This document shows positions 23,354 to 35,530 of a stretch of 64,000 nucleotides of DNA, piece by piece (the stretch's first letter is position 1; each line of letters begins with the position of its first letter). Location: positions 2,660,908 through 2,724,907 of the forward strand of contig JALGPY010000033.1 of NCBI GenBank assembly GCA_023055425.1, read 5' to 3'. This DNA is from Linanthus parryae. Its lineage: Eukaryota > Streptophyta > Magnoliopsida > Ericales > Polemoniaceae. The translations under genes were made by a program, and so were the position numbers. The notes below the pieces were generated by a model, which saw only the letters and a program-made list of their open reading frames with translations, ran no database searches and was not told the origin of the DNA.

Positions 23354-23608
23354 GGCTTAATTACTTAATGCATACCCCAAGTATACTCAAACTAACACAC
23401 TGCAACCCCAAGTACCATTTTACCCCCAAATAAAGGGACTTTCCTGTCAACTAACAGAATACTCCGTTAAGTATTGGATGGAATTATTTAACCAGTTTCA
23501 ATAAGTATGATTTCTTGCGAATGGGGGATGGAAGAAGCTTATTTTAGAAATGAGGGTTGCAATGTGTTAGTTTCGGTATATTGGGGGTATGCATTAAGTA
23601 ATTAAGCC
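23354..23608. mobile_element. Mutator-like MITE (255 bp, 9-bp target duplication)
   Basis: Flanked by identical 9-bp ATCATATAA at 23,345-23,353 and 23,609-23,617, the duplication size of Mutator-like elements. The inverted ends are about 56 bp long, with the first 25 bases (starting GGCTTAATTACTTAATGC) perfect and a handful of mismatches after. The interior has no coding capacity. Confidence 0.9.
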
Positions 23609-23617
23609 ATCATATAA

Positions 23618-24197
23618 ATATAAATAGACAGCCACACAAATATGAAGGCCCCAAAAATTAGTTTTTCTTACTGCAAGTATTTTTCTGAAACAAATAGTCA
23701 TATTAATATAAATTATGGAGATGACGATTTTGGTTTATACATGGGATTCGACCATGAATATTTTGTATAACCTAACATCTTACAAAACGCACAACCAGAT
23801 AATCAAAGAGATTACAATCAGAATGTATTCCTTTGAAAATAGCGTGGATACTATAATAACTTGGTTTGGTCTTGAGGTTCTGAACAGATTTTAGGGAATA
23901 TGTTAGTAACTCAATATTTCTGTATCAATGGGAGAAAACCCATTTTAAAGCTTTTCAAATGCCAAATGCTTCCATTTGAAGGGGGATCGATATGCTCTAA
24001 AGGGGAGATAAGCATTTCAAATGCCTTAGTCATGCGCATCCAAGCTCAGGAAGCTGAAAAGGTGTTAGAAATGTATGCATCTAAGTCATTTTCTGAGTGA
24101 AATCCATATAGAAATTGAAGTAAACTTGGTGGCTTGAAAGAGCTTGAAATCAAGAAAGTGTTAATAGCCCCACATTGATATTCACAAGGGAGGTTGG
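23618..24197. other. Intergenic stretch before copia element 1
   Basis: No gene recognised. A 66-codon frame at 23,900-24,100 lacks a known domain. The CCCCACATTGATATT near 24,168 resembles starts of some plant LTRs, so the left boundary of copia element 1 could lie slightly further left than given. Confidence 0.35.
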
Positions 24198-24985
24198 TGA
24201 CTGTATCACACACTAAAGTAATGTATAACTACTAAGGTGTGTGGTGGACCATAGTGTTCTTGTGTGCCTCGCGCGCGCACACACACGCGAGCCGCCGCCT
24301 CGCCTCGCCACGCCTCGACTCGACTCTGGTTGAAGGGCGATTCGGGAAAAATGTCTTAGCGTACGCAAGGCAACCTGGCGATAGGTTATAAGTTTTTGAT
24401 TCCAATTACGCACCAGTTTAATTTTTAATTAATGGGTGATATTGGAATTGAAACATTGTAACGTTTTGATATTAATTGGGAATTAAATGGAGATTATGGA
24501 AATTGAAGTTTCAGTTTTCTTTTACCATATGAAAACAAAAACGTTCTGATGGATTGCACAATCTTGGCACGAATTGCTTCCGACTTCTTTTTTTTTCTCT
24601 CACATGAAATCCTCTCTGCTCGTGGAGTTCTCTGGCGAACCGAGGTTCTAATCGCTGTTGATCTTCAGCGTTGCTGTGACAAAGAAGATCATTGTTTTTT
24701 TATCCTGGAAGAATCATCGTCGGCATCCCAACATAGTGTAAGTGGGGGCGATATTTTCTTCAAGAACAGTCAGGCCTTCTCGCAAGACCTGACGACTCAG
24801 CTGTTATTTTCCTAATTCTGTTAAAGCTTGGATTAGAGGTATGCCTTCTAATTTACAGTCTTTTTACAAGTTTATGTTATGTGCGTTATTTACCTTCATG
24901 TTTTGTTATCTGTGTTTCCATGGCCATGACTTGTTAAATATGTATGCCTGTCTAAAATTGATAATTTTAGTGATTATTTCCAACA
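24198..24985 (+). repeat. 5' LTR of copia element 1
   Basis: Matches 40,720-41,501. It starts TGACTGTATCACACAC (the 3' copy has TGATATCACACAC), carries a CG- and CA-rich tract at about 24,268-24,325, and ends TGATTATTTCCAACA. The short frames inside are LTR sequence, not genes. Confidence 0.8.
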
Positions 24986-25020
24986 ATCTTGAAGAGATTA
25001 TCCGTTATTTATTGAACAAA

Positions 25021-26063
25021 ATGGCAAGCAAAAATGAAAAATATGTTGACGGTTCGTCTGCATCTGCTTGTGGCTATTTATTGGGCCACTTAATGTTTTC
25101 CACAAGCCGTTGAATTGACTGGTTTACCAGAAAAATTCAATGGAGGCGTCGACTTTTCTCGTTGGCATAAAAAGCTGAAATTATGGTTAACTATAAAGGG
25201 TCTGTGGCCTGTTAAGGAGTATGAGAAACTGGTAGTGGATCAAGAAAAGCTGATTCTATTAAGGCTTTTGCATTTACAAAGTGGGCTGAGAAAGATGGGG
25301 TGGCTAGGGCAGCTATTTTGGCTGCTCTATCGAACACTCTGTTTGATGTTTATTCATCAGATTCCTACACCGCAAAACTCAATGGGAAAAGCTGAATGAG
25401 ACACATAATACTGACTCACAAGGTCTGGAAAAGTATTATGTGTCCAAGTTTCTTAACTTCAAACTGGCGGACAATAAGTCCGTGACTGAACAAGTGCATG
25501 AGTTCGAGATGATAGTGCATGCTTTGAAGGAGTCTGGTATGGACCTCCCTGAAAAGTTCTTGGTCATGTGTGTGATTGAAAAACTCCCAAAGTCTTGGGA
25601 AGATTTTTGTCTCTCACTGAAAATACATAAAGGATAAATCACATGGACTAACCTTATGATTGACATCTTGGTGCAAGAACAACACAAGTCCAATCAGGGA
25701 CATGTGATGCCAACTGAACATGGTAGCGCGAAGGTGAATGTAGTCACTGTTGGAAAGAAAAGGCAAAATGTTGCTAAGACGGATGAAAGTGATAAACCTA
25801 AAGATGACAAGGTCAAGGCCAAGAAACCAAAGGCAAACAAACCGTGTTGGTCTTGTGGGCAGGTTGGACGTTTCATTAAGGACTGCCCTAAAAAGAAATC
25901 AAATAAAACCGAGGTGGTAGCGCAAGCGAATGCTGTGCTTGGAACCACAAGTGGGCCTGTGGTGAACATGGTTGTTGGTGAAGCTGCTGCTTCTCAAACC
26001 AACGCTGAACGGTATGTTACCTACAACCCTGCGCTATTTTCCACATTTATGTTAAATGAATAG
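25021..26063 (+). pseudogene. gag of copia element 1
   Basis: Starts at MASKNEKYVDGSSASACG (25,021), breaks after about 30 codons, and resumes with LPEKFNGGVDFSRWHKKLKL, a typical copia gag opening. Further fragments run at 25,440-25,637 and 25,656-26,063. The last holds a Lys-rich stretch and the zinc knuckle CWSCGQVGRFIKDC (about 25,844), where the His of the CX2CX4HX4C motif is replaced by Arg. At least three frame breaks are present. Confidence 0.8.
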
Positions 26064-27207
26064 TTGATTGATATTGGAGCTAATGTGCATATTTGCGCTG
26101 ACATTAGTTTATTTGTATCTTATCAACAGAGTCGTGGCATGACAGTGACGATGGGGAACAAGAGTGCCACTCAAGTACTTGGAATAGGAAACGTGGACCT
26201 AAAAATTTCCTTCGGGTCGTATTCTATCCCTGACGAGAGTGCATCATGTTCCTGATGTTCGTAGAAATATAATAAGTAGAAGCCGTTTAGTGGCTAGTGG
26301 TTTTGAAATTTCTTTTAAGTGTAATAAAGTAGTTCTTATTCATACTGGTAAATTTTGGGTAAGGGTTATTTGTCGGATGGTTTATTTGTAATCAATGCTG
26401 AGCCCGTTTTGGGTACTTTGGCTAATGATATTGCTCCTTCTGCTAATTGTATTGAATCATCAAGTTTATGGCATGCTAGACTCAGTCACTTAAATTTTGG
26501 TGCTCTTAAGAATATGATGAATTTAGAGCTGATTCCTAAACACACCACAGAAAATAATTTTAAATGTCAAGTATGTGTGTCTGCTAAACAAACAAGGAAA
26601 TCTTTTCATAATATTGTTAGGGATTCAGACTTGTTAGATTTAGTACACACGGACATTTATGAATTTGGTGGTGTGTTAACTAAGGACCAATTTAGATACA
26701 TCATTACCTTTATAGATGATTGTAGTAGATATTGTTATGTTTATTTACTTAAAAATAAGGATGAAACACATAATAAATTCATTATTTATAGAACTGAAGT
26801 TGAAATACAAACTGGTAAGGTACTTAAACGTTTGAGATCCGATAGAGGTGGTGAGTATACGTGTAACGCGTTTTATGAATTTTGTGCAAACAATGGAATA
26901 ATTCACGAAGTTACTCCTCCATACACACTTAAGTCTAATGGGATTGCTGAGAGAAAGAACAGAACGTTTGAGGATATGATTAACAATATGCTTTCAAACT
27001 GTGGCTTGCCTAAATACATGTGGGGAGAGGCTTTGAATACGACTTGCCATATTCTGAATAGAGTCCCTCTGAAACACATGGATAAAACACCCTATGAGTT
27101 ATGGAAGGGCAGGAAGACTAGTCTCAACTATATTCGTGTGTGGGGGTGCCTTGCTAAGTTACTTGTACCTGTACACAAGAGGAAGAAGCTAGGTCTTAAG
27201 ACTGTTG
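26064..27207 (+). pseudogene. Protease and integrase of copia element 1
   Basis: Protease remnant: IDIGANVHICADISLF, where the DTGA-type active-site triad reads DIGA. After a break, the 26,355-27,207 frame contains the pre-integrase zinc-binding region (WHARLSHLNFGALKNM, then CQVCVSAKQTRKSF) and the integrase core with its acidic residues in HTDIYEF, SDRGGEY and GIAERKNRT. The frame is interrupted at 27,208 by a solo LTR. Confidence 0.85.
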
Positions 27208-30002
27208 TGTAGGGTTTTGATCCAGGTAACGCAGCAGAATAACAAAAATTAATCCAGCTCAAATCCCTCCAAGGATCACAGGAAAGAAATCATAACATGA
27301 TAAGGGTAGAATTCGTGTGTACCTTAGTTTGAGAGATCACACGAAGAATAGTGTCTTTGACTCTAGGAGTATCCACACCTGGGATCATTGAGTGGATTCC
27401 TTCTCATGGCGATGTGCTAGCAACAAAAGAAAGAGGAGCGGGTCACGCAAAACGAGGCACCACGCCGGCGCTTATGGAGGCCAACGACAAAAGGGGCGGA
27501 TGGGTAAGGAGGCTTCTGCCTTCTTGCTTTGTCTCTTTCTCTTGCTTTGTTAAGTTCTCTCAATAATGACTTGTGTTGAGAAAATAACAAGCTAGAGTTC
27601 CTTAATATAGTAATAACTCTTTATTAACTACATAAAATCCCCAATACTAATCATGTCCTTACATGGATTAGTCCACTTTCAAATTAGTCCCACTAAATTT
27701 GCTTGTGGTTGCGTTATGATCCTTTTATTAATTAGTCCAAATAATTAATATCCATATCCAAATCAATCCATCCGGTGTGTGACCCCATAGGTTTCTACTT
27801 AGTTGGTAGTAACTATTTACTAACATGGTGTTGGGTTTTGACGTAGGTAATGCAGCGGAATATTAAAAAAAAATCCTACTCAAAGCCCACCAAGGATCAC
27901 AGGAAGAGCTATCATAACATTATATGAGCATAGAAGATGTGTTCCTTGGTTTGGTAGATCACACGAAGAATAGTGTCTTCGTCGCTACGAATATCCACAC
28001 CTTGGATCTTGATTGAATTCCTTCTCACCGCGATGTGCTAGCGAAGGAAGAAGTAGGAGGATGATCACGAAGAACGGAGCACCATGGGCACACCTATGGT
28101 AGCTGACGAGAAGGCCGGGGAGGGGGGGGGGGGAGGGGACGGCACTGAGGGCTTTGGCCTTCTTTGCTTGTCTATCTCTCTTGCTTTGTTATGTTCTCTC
28201 AAATAATGGCTTTTGTTGAGAAATAACGAGCTACAATTCCTTTATATAGTCATAACTCTTTATTAACTACATAAAGCCCTCAATACTTATCACGTCCTTA
28301 CATGGATTAGCCCACTTGAAAATTAGTCCTACTAAGTTTGCTTGTCGTTGCGTTATGATCCTTTTATAAATTAGTCTAACTAATTAATACCTATATCCAA
28401 TTCAATCCATCCAGTGTGTGACCCCATAGGTTTCTACTTAGTTGGTAGTAACTCATTACTAACATGGAGCGGTGTCTAGCAACACATCCATGCCACCCAA
28501 CTAATAGAAATAAGTCAGTGATCCCAACAAACCTCGTGCCCAATAATCACATATTGTATTATCACTTTGGCTCCTTGGACACGAGACATAATAGTTACAC
28601 TCGTATATCCAATCCATAGTTTCTCGATCCTAGGAATATGCTTATGCAAGCAGATAACATCAATGTCTCCATATTGATTTATCTGAGTCTGGCTCATCCC
28701 TCGAGCGGCCATGGATATTTGATCCCATTATGTGGGAGGGAAAAATCCTCTCTACGTCACTACGATATCTAAGCTTGCTTCCTATCACGCCCGATAGCTA
28801 TCTTTATAGTTGCCCGGTTAAGGCGCAACGTTGGATAACATCAAAGCATGATATTCCCCAACTAGAGTATCTAGTACTTCAAGTCTAAGGATTACAATAT
28901 TATTGGAACTACGAGAAGCGATTGTGACTTTGACATAATCTAATGCATCATTCTCGTCGTGGGTCAATCCAGTATGCCATAAATCCTAATGCATACCCAT
29001 GTGTTAGACTTGATATATCCATATCAATGTACATACATACTAGTCTATATTTGATCGTCCTATTAACCAATGTAATGGACTAGGTATACTCAAGATAAAC
29101 AACACATTGTATCTAAGGACTTCATTATATTAAATATCACAATAAATAATAAATGAATATTCTAGCCAAACATCGTTCATACTAAATTTAGATTGCCTCT
29201 AGGGAACCTATTCCATCACATGGAGCGGTGTCTAGCAACACATCCATGCCACCCAACTAATAGAAATAAGTTAGTGATCCAACAAATCTTGTGCCCAATG
29301 TTCATTTATTGTGTTATCCCTTTGTCTCCATATCCGGATTGGACACCAGACATATTAGTCACACTTGTATATCCAATCCATAGTTCCTCGATCCTGGGAA
29401 TATGCTTATCTATACAGATAACATCAACACCTCCATATTGATTTATCTGAGTCTTGCCAGACATTCTATAAGCACCATCCCTCGAGTGGCTCATGGATAT
29501 TTACTTCCATTATGTGGGAGGGACAAATCCTGTCTACGTCACTACGATATCTAAGCTTGCTTTCTATCATGCCCGATAACTACCTTTATAGTTACCCGGT
29601 TAAGGCGCAACGTTTGATAATATGAAAGCTTGATATTTACACAACTAGAGTATCTAGTGACTTCAACTCTAAGGACTACAATACCATTAGCACTACTAGA
29701 AGCGCTTGTGACTTTGACATAATATAATGTAGCCTTCTCATCGTGGGTCAATCAGGTATGACATTACTCCTAATGCATACCCATGTGTTAGACTTGATAT
29801 CTCCATATCAATCTACCCACATACTAGTCTATAGTTGATCGTCTTGTTAACCAATATAATGGACTAGGGATATTTAAGATAAACAACACATTGCATCTAA
29901 GGACTTCATTATATTAAATATCTCACTAAACAATAAATGAATATACTAGCCAAACAATGTTCATACTAAATATAGATTGCCTCTAGGGCACCTATTCTAA
30001 CA
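27208..30002 (-). mobile_element. Outer solo LTR (copia element 2 family), antisense
   Basis: Flanked by perfect TGTTG duplications (27,203-27,207 and 30,003-30,007). On the plus strand it starts TGTAGGGTTTTG and ends CTATTCTAACA, the reverse of the family LTR, which starts TGTTGGAATAGATGCC and ends AAAACCCTACA. After removal of the inner insertion and its duplication it is about 1,400 bp, the size of the intact family LTR. No internal region remains, so it arose by LTR-LTR recombination. Confidence 0.9.
27829..29218 (-). mobile_element. Inner solo LTR inserted in the outer solo LTR
   Basis: A 1,390-bp LTR in the same orientation as the outer one, flanked by perfect CATGG duplications (27,824-27,828 and 29,219-29,223). 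It starts TGTTGGGTTTTGACG and ends TTCCATCA on the plus strand. It contains a run of twelve G at 28,122-28,133. Confidence 0.9.
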
Positions 30003-30007
30003 TGTTG

Positions 30008-31184
30008 ATTGTATCTTTCTGGGCTATCGAGAAACCACTACGGGTATGAGATCTTTAGTGATAAAATCTGACATAGACAATATAGTGACAAACACGATAG
30101 TTGAATTTCGTGATGCAACATTCATTGAGGATGTCTATCCTATGAAGACTCGTATACCTCAAGATACTACTAACGAAGATCCATCTCACACATCGAGTTC
30201 TATTCCTGATCATGTGGAAAAGATAACAAATGTGGGGGCGGAATCGAGTAGTAGATATGTCCCTGAGGAAGTAGAGGAACTAAGAAGGAGTAAGCGTGCA
30301 AAGGTAGTGAAGGATTTTGGAAGTGACTTTGTCACTTACAGTGTCGAGGACGAACCTTTAACTTTCCAACAGGCTATGGATTCTTCTAAATCTAGGAACT
30401 GGTAGGGCGCTATAAAGAGTGAAATTGACTCTATTATTTCTAATGGAACATGGGAGTTAGTTGATCTCCCTCCTGGGTCTTCTACTATAGGGTGCAGGTG
30501 GATCTTTAAGAGGAAGTTGAACCCTGACGGGTCAAAAGATAAGTACAAGGATAGACTGGTTGCTAAGGGTTTTAGGAAAAGGGAAGACATTGATTACTTT
30601 GATACGTACTCTCCAGTTTCTAGGATGAAAACAATCCGAATGCTTATAGCATTGACGTCGGTCCATGGTCTTATCATCCATCAGATGGATGTTAAGACAA
30701 CTTTTCTTCATGGTGATCTTGAAGAATAGATTTATATGGATCAGCCTGAGGGTTTTCTTGAATCACGAAATTAAAGGAAAGTATGTAAGTTAACCAAGTC
30801 CCTATACGGCTTGAAACAAGCTCCCAGGGATTGGCATATAAAGTTTGATGAAACTGTATTGCCGTTCGATTTTATTATTAATAAAAGTGACAAGTGTGTC
30901 TACACCAAAGTTAAGGGTAGTGAATGTGTAATCTTATGCTTGTATGTGGATGATATTTTATTGTTTGGAACCAATATTGAGATTATTAATGAGACAAAAA
31001 CTTTACTGAAGAGGCATTTTGAGATGAAGGATTTGGGTGAGGCTAGTGTGATTCTTGGACTAAAGTTGACTCAGTAAGCTGAGGGAATAACCTTATCCCA
31101 GTCTTATTATATACAGAAATCTATACTTGAGAAATATGGTAATTCACAGTGTAGAATCGCTAGTACACCCTATGATCCTAAAAT
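30008..31184 (+). pseudogene. Reverse transcriptase part of copia element 1
   Basis: Continues the pol frame after the solo-LTR insertion: an RSKRAKVVKDFG linker, then WIFKRKLNPDGSKDKYKDRL, then [25 protein letters not shown] and the polymerase motif CLYVDDILLFGTN, which is intact. Stops interrupt it at about 30,403, 30,727, 30,772 and 31,075. The frame is cut at 31,185 by copia element 2. Confidence 0.85.
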
Positions 31185-32596
31185 TGTTGGAATAGATGCC
31201 CCAGAGGCAATCTAATTTTAGTATGAATTGGCTAGAATAATCATTGTATTATTTATGGAGATATTTAATATAATGAAGTCCTTAGATTTACAAATCATGT
31301 TGTTTATCTTAAATATCCCTAGTCAAATATAATGATTAACAAAACGATCATCTATAGACTAGTATGGTGTTGGATTGATATGGAGATATCACGATCAGAC
31401 ACATGGGTATGTATTAGGAGTAATGACATACCGGATTGATCCAAATCCGAGAAGGCTACATACAAGTTATGTAAAGTCACAGGCACTTCTCGCGGTGACA
31501 TGATATTATCATCCTTAGACTTGAAGTCACTAGATCCTCCTCTAGTTGTGGAATATTGTGCTTTGACAACGTCAAACGCTACTCCGTAACTGGGTAGTTA
31601 TAAAAGCGCATGTTGGGCACAATAGGAAGCAAGCTTAGAGATGGTGAGTGATGTAGATATGATTTGTCCCTCCCACATAACGGGAGCAAATATCCGAGGC
31701 CACTCGAGGGATGGCGCCTATGGAATGTCTGGCCTGACTCATATGAATCAATATGGGAATATTGATGTCATATGCATGGATAGGGCTATTCCCAGGATCG
31801 AGAAACATGGATTGGATATACGAGTGTGACTTGTATGTCTCGTGTCTAATCCGGATAATGAGACAAAGGGATGCGATAATAAGATCACAAGGTTTGTCAA
31901 GATGACTATTTCTATTAATTGGGTGGCATGGATGTGTTGCTAGACACCGCTCCATGTTTGTAAATAGTTACTGCCAATTAAGTAGAAACCTATGGGGTCA
32001 CACAGCATATGGATATAATTGGACAAGGGACTTAATTAATAAATATTAATTAAAAGGATCATATTGCAACAAGTTGCTAACTTAGTAGGACTAAATAGCA
32101 AATAATACTAATCCAAATATGGATAGGATTAGTATTGGGGGCCTTTATGGAAACAACTAGGAGTAGTTGGACTATATAAAGGAACTCCTTCCTTCCCTCT
32201 CAATACATGTTATTCATAACACATATTGAGAGGAGAGAAAAGAGTTGAGAGCAAGCAAGGCAAGAGGCCGAACGCCCCTTACCCGCCGCCCCAAACCCGT
32301 CGGCCAACAAAGGGAGGCCGAGCTCCTCCTTTGTTGCTTCGTTGCGTGATTCTGTTGTCTCCTTCCTCCTTTATATCTAGCACAAGAAGGTTGGGAGGTC
32401 CAATTCTCTATCCTAGGCATGGATCAACCTTAGAGAACGTGACATTATTCGCGTTTGAAGTCATAACAGGAGAATCCAAAGGTACACACATATTAATCCT
32501 TTACTATCGTTATGTGTTCTTGACTTGTGATCCTTGGAGGGATTTGAACGGAATAATTATCTTCTTCCGCTGCGATTCCATGTTCAAAACCATATA
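31185..32596 (+). repeat. 5' LTR of copia element 2
   Basis: 1,412 bp, starts TGTTGGAATAGATGCC and aligns throughout with 38,189-39,596. It contains a CTATATAAAGGAACTCC block at about 32,172 that is probably the TATA region, followed about 60 bases on by AGGAGAGAAAAG. Confidence 0.9.
32172..32188 (+). promoter_or_regulatory. Probable TATA box in the copia element 2 LTR
   Basis: GACTATATAAAGGAACTCC recurs at the matching place in the 3' LTR (about 39,172) and, slightly changed, in the element 3 LTRs (about 55,818 and 62,728). Conservation across family members fits the LTR promoter. Confidence 0.55.
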
Positions 32597-32597
32597 G

Positions 32598-32610
32598 TGG
32601 TATTAGAGCC
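32598..32610 (+). other. Primer binding site of copia element 2
   Basis: TGGTATTAGAGCC immediately follows the 5' LTR with a one-base spacer. It differs from the usual plant initiator-methionine tRNA site (TGGTATCAGAGC) at one base. The same variant is seen in element 3 at 56,172, so it is a family trait and not a random mutation. Confidence 0.8.
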
Positions 32611-34222
32611 ACAGTTCGTAGAGCATAGCGTAGTTTATGTGTTACGATTTTGTTGTTTTAACACTTTAAATTCATGTTTATCGCGTAAAACGAAAAATTA
32701 AGCATAGTAGATGCAAATTGAATGGAGATTCAATCTAACAAGATCTAATTGTGCATTGGATGCATCAAATTAGTGAGCTTTTGGTTTGAAGATTAGGGTT
32801 TGGGCACATGTTTGGAAAAAAGGGTTTTTCAACATGGAAACAACTTGGATTGGGCAACAAGGAAATGAGTTGTTTTTGGAAACAACTCCTAGAAGGGTTC
32901 GGCCCCCCATAGGGGACCGCCCCTGTTCCTTGCCGCCCAAGCCACACACGGCCTAAGGGCCGGACGGGACTAGGCCCGACCGGGGGATCGGAGGCTTGGG
33001 CTAGGCCGGGCCCTAGGGCCGTGTGTGATCCAATAGGGCTTTGGGAAGTTCTTTTTTGAATTGTTTTTGACCCTACTTCCTCCAAAGCAATTAAAATTGA
33101 ACAAGCGCGTTAAAATTGGTATTAACTGTTTATGTTCTATTCACATGGTGATTGGATATGACCCTAGGTTGTGGTTTGTGTGTGAATGTTTATTTTGCGG
33201 TTTGTTTTACGGCCTGCGAGCTGATCAATTAATGTAATAGTTAGTTAAGGTTTAGGGCCTGCGAGTCGTTTATTTCTCAACTTGTGAGATTTATTTTATT
33301 TAGTATAGGTGTAGCTAGATAAAATAGATTGTTAGCCAAGATTGAAGAAAAGAAGCCCAAATACATTGGAGCCATGGAGATGGAGCATGGAGCTTTCCAC
33401 AAGCTATGAAGGATGAACCAAAAGATGGAGGCGCATGGCGATGGGATCTATTTTTAGGGTTCATAGATATTCTCATTGGCTTGGGAATATCTTAGTCTAG
33501 AAAGGCCATATCCACATCACGTTTATTTTTGTTGTGGTTGTTGATTTTATTGTCTTATTATTTTATGATTGGTGTATGGTTGATGCATGCGATTAGGATG
33601 ATAAGAAAATTAGACAACCCGAATCTATAATTTGGAGTTTTGCCCAAAACTCAAACATATAGATCATGTTGATATGGATCAAAAATACAAATTAAAATTG
33701 AAAGACAAATCCCTCATTCAAAATATTGTGTTTATGCCTTCTCGTTATTTCAACACTCATCATGATCAATATATCCCATGATTGTGGGTGCCAAAACATG
33801 GCAACATGGTTTATCGTGATTAGATGCGATGGCACGTAACAATGTGAAATTGTTTAAGTAAGAGGTTGGACACAACTAGGTAGATTTAATAAGATTAAAA
33901 GAACCTAGAGGCATACAATTGGGATTATCCATGGGGATGGAAAAATAATGGTTATTTGCCCAATTGAACCAAGATTTACATATGATGTAATTGGAATGGT
34001 TCCTACCTAAATAACCAATTCCGGGTGACTTGCTAAAGCAAGCTCGGAAAAGGGGAAATATGGATCTTGGCCCACTAGAAAATATAAAGATATTTTCCGC
34101 ATTAATATGGAGGGTTGTTAATCCGAGAAAAATAGTGGGAGCTATATTTAATAATCTAGACATTATTGAGTATAGTAAAATCATACTAAAATCTTGTATA
34201 TTTATCGTTTAGTAGAATTCCA

Positions 34223-35530
34223 ATGGCAAACAATTCATCGAATTCATCACACTCCCTACGGGCTGTTCTTGAGAAGGAAAAGCTTTCTGGAATCAACTTT
34301 CTAGAATGGTACATAAATTTAAGAATTGTTCTTAAACAAGAAAAGAAATTGTAGACACTAGAAGAAGCCGTTCCAGACGGTCCAGAGAACAATACCCCTG
34401 CAGCCCTATAGGCGTATCACAAACGTGTTGACGATGCTAATGATGCGGCCTGCCTTATGCTTTGCACCATGTCCCCTGAGCTTCAGAAGCAACATGAGAA
34501 CATGAATGCAGTCGATATGATCGAACACTTGAAGCAGCTCTTTCAAGAGCAGACAAGGGCCGAGCGGTATGAAGTTTCTCGGGCATTGTTCAAGAGTCAC
34601 TTGGCGGAAGGGAACCCAGTAGGACCGCATGTGTTGCGGATGATCGGGTATCTTGAGAATCTCGATCGCCCAGGGACCCCGATTGGTCAAGATTTAGCCA
34701 CGAATATCATTCGGCAATCATTGCCGGATAGTTATGGACAGTACATCATGAACTATACCATGAATGAGATGGCCAAACCTCTACCAGAGCTACTCAATAT
34801 GTTGAGGACAGCTGAACAATCCATCAACAAGGGAAAGGACAAGGCCATAATGATGGTGCAGAAAGAAAATGGCAAAAGGTTTGCCTCTACTTCCAAGGGT
34901 AAAGGCAAGGCAGTTGCTAAACCTATGGACACTGCTCTTAAACCTGCTGGTGGCGTGGCCAAAGGCGTGATCAAGGGTGATTGTCACTTCTGCAGTCAGC
35001 CTGGACACAGGAAAAGGAATTTCCCAAAGTATCTGGAGGATAAAAGGCTTGGGACAGTGATCCCACAACCACCAGGTATTTTTGTTATAGAAGTTAATTT
35101 AACTACTTCTTCATCATGGGTATTGGATAGTGGATGTGGATCTCATATTTGTCGAAATATGCAGGATCTAAGTAGAAGTAGAAGGTTAGCAAAAGGAGAG
35201 GTGGACTTGCGCATTGGGAATGGAGCAAGAGTTGCTGCATTGGCTATAGGCGTGTATAGGCTGGCTCTGCCTTCTGGATTAGTATTAGAATTAGATAATT
35301 GCTTTTATGTTCCTGCTATGAGTAAGAACATTATTTTCGTATCTTGTTTGGACAAGAAAGGTGTTACTATTTCAATAAAGAACAATTGTTGTTCCATTTA
35401 TTTTGATAGTATTCACTATTGTAGTGCGCAATTATTTAATGGATTATATATCCTTGATCTAAGCTATCCAATCTATAACATAAATACTAAGAGGATTAAA
35501 ATGAATGATTTAAATCCTGCTTATCTATGA
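34223..35530 (+). pseudogene. gag and protease of copia element 2
   Basis: The ATG at 34,223 opens MANNSSNSSHSLRAVLEKEK, the family N-terminus (element 3 has the same at 57,847). Two stops fall near 34,353 and 34,410; from 34,457 the frame runs open for 357 codons through LKQLFQEQTRAERYEVSRAL, a Lys-rich stretch with GKGKAVAKP, the zinc knuckle CHFCSQPGHRKRNF (last Cys replaced by Phe) and the protease region WVLDSGCGSHIC. It ends at a TGA replacing the Trp of the L-W-H-x-x-L-G-H motif. Confidence 0.85.

Noticed and set aside
24297..24330. Short CGCCTCGCC-type repeats considered as a CRISPR-like or rDNA signal
   Set aside because: No regular spacers and no rRNA similarity; it is a GC-rich patch inside an LTR present in both copies.
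28515..28712. Repeated short frames of the type GISQTQINQYGDIDVICxHKHI (also 29,306, 31,641, 38,641, 63,605)
   Set aside because: They recur because they lie in LTRs of one family. LTR U3 sequence is not coding; no start context or domain supports them.
32226..32597. 123-codon frame in the 5' LTR of copia element 2, repeated at 39,226-39,684
   Set aside because: It lies entirely in LTR sequence and is repeated only because the LTR is. It has low-complexity composition and no domain.
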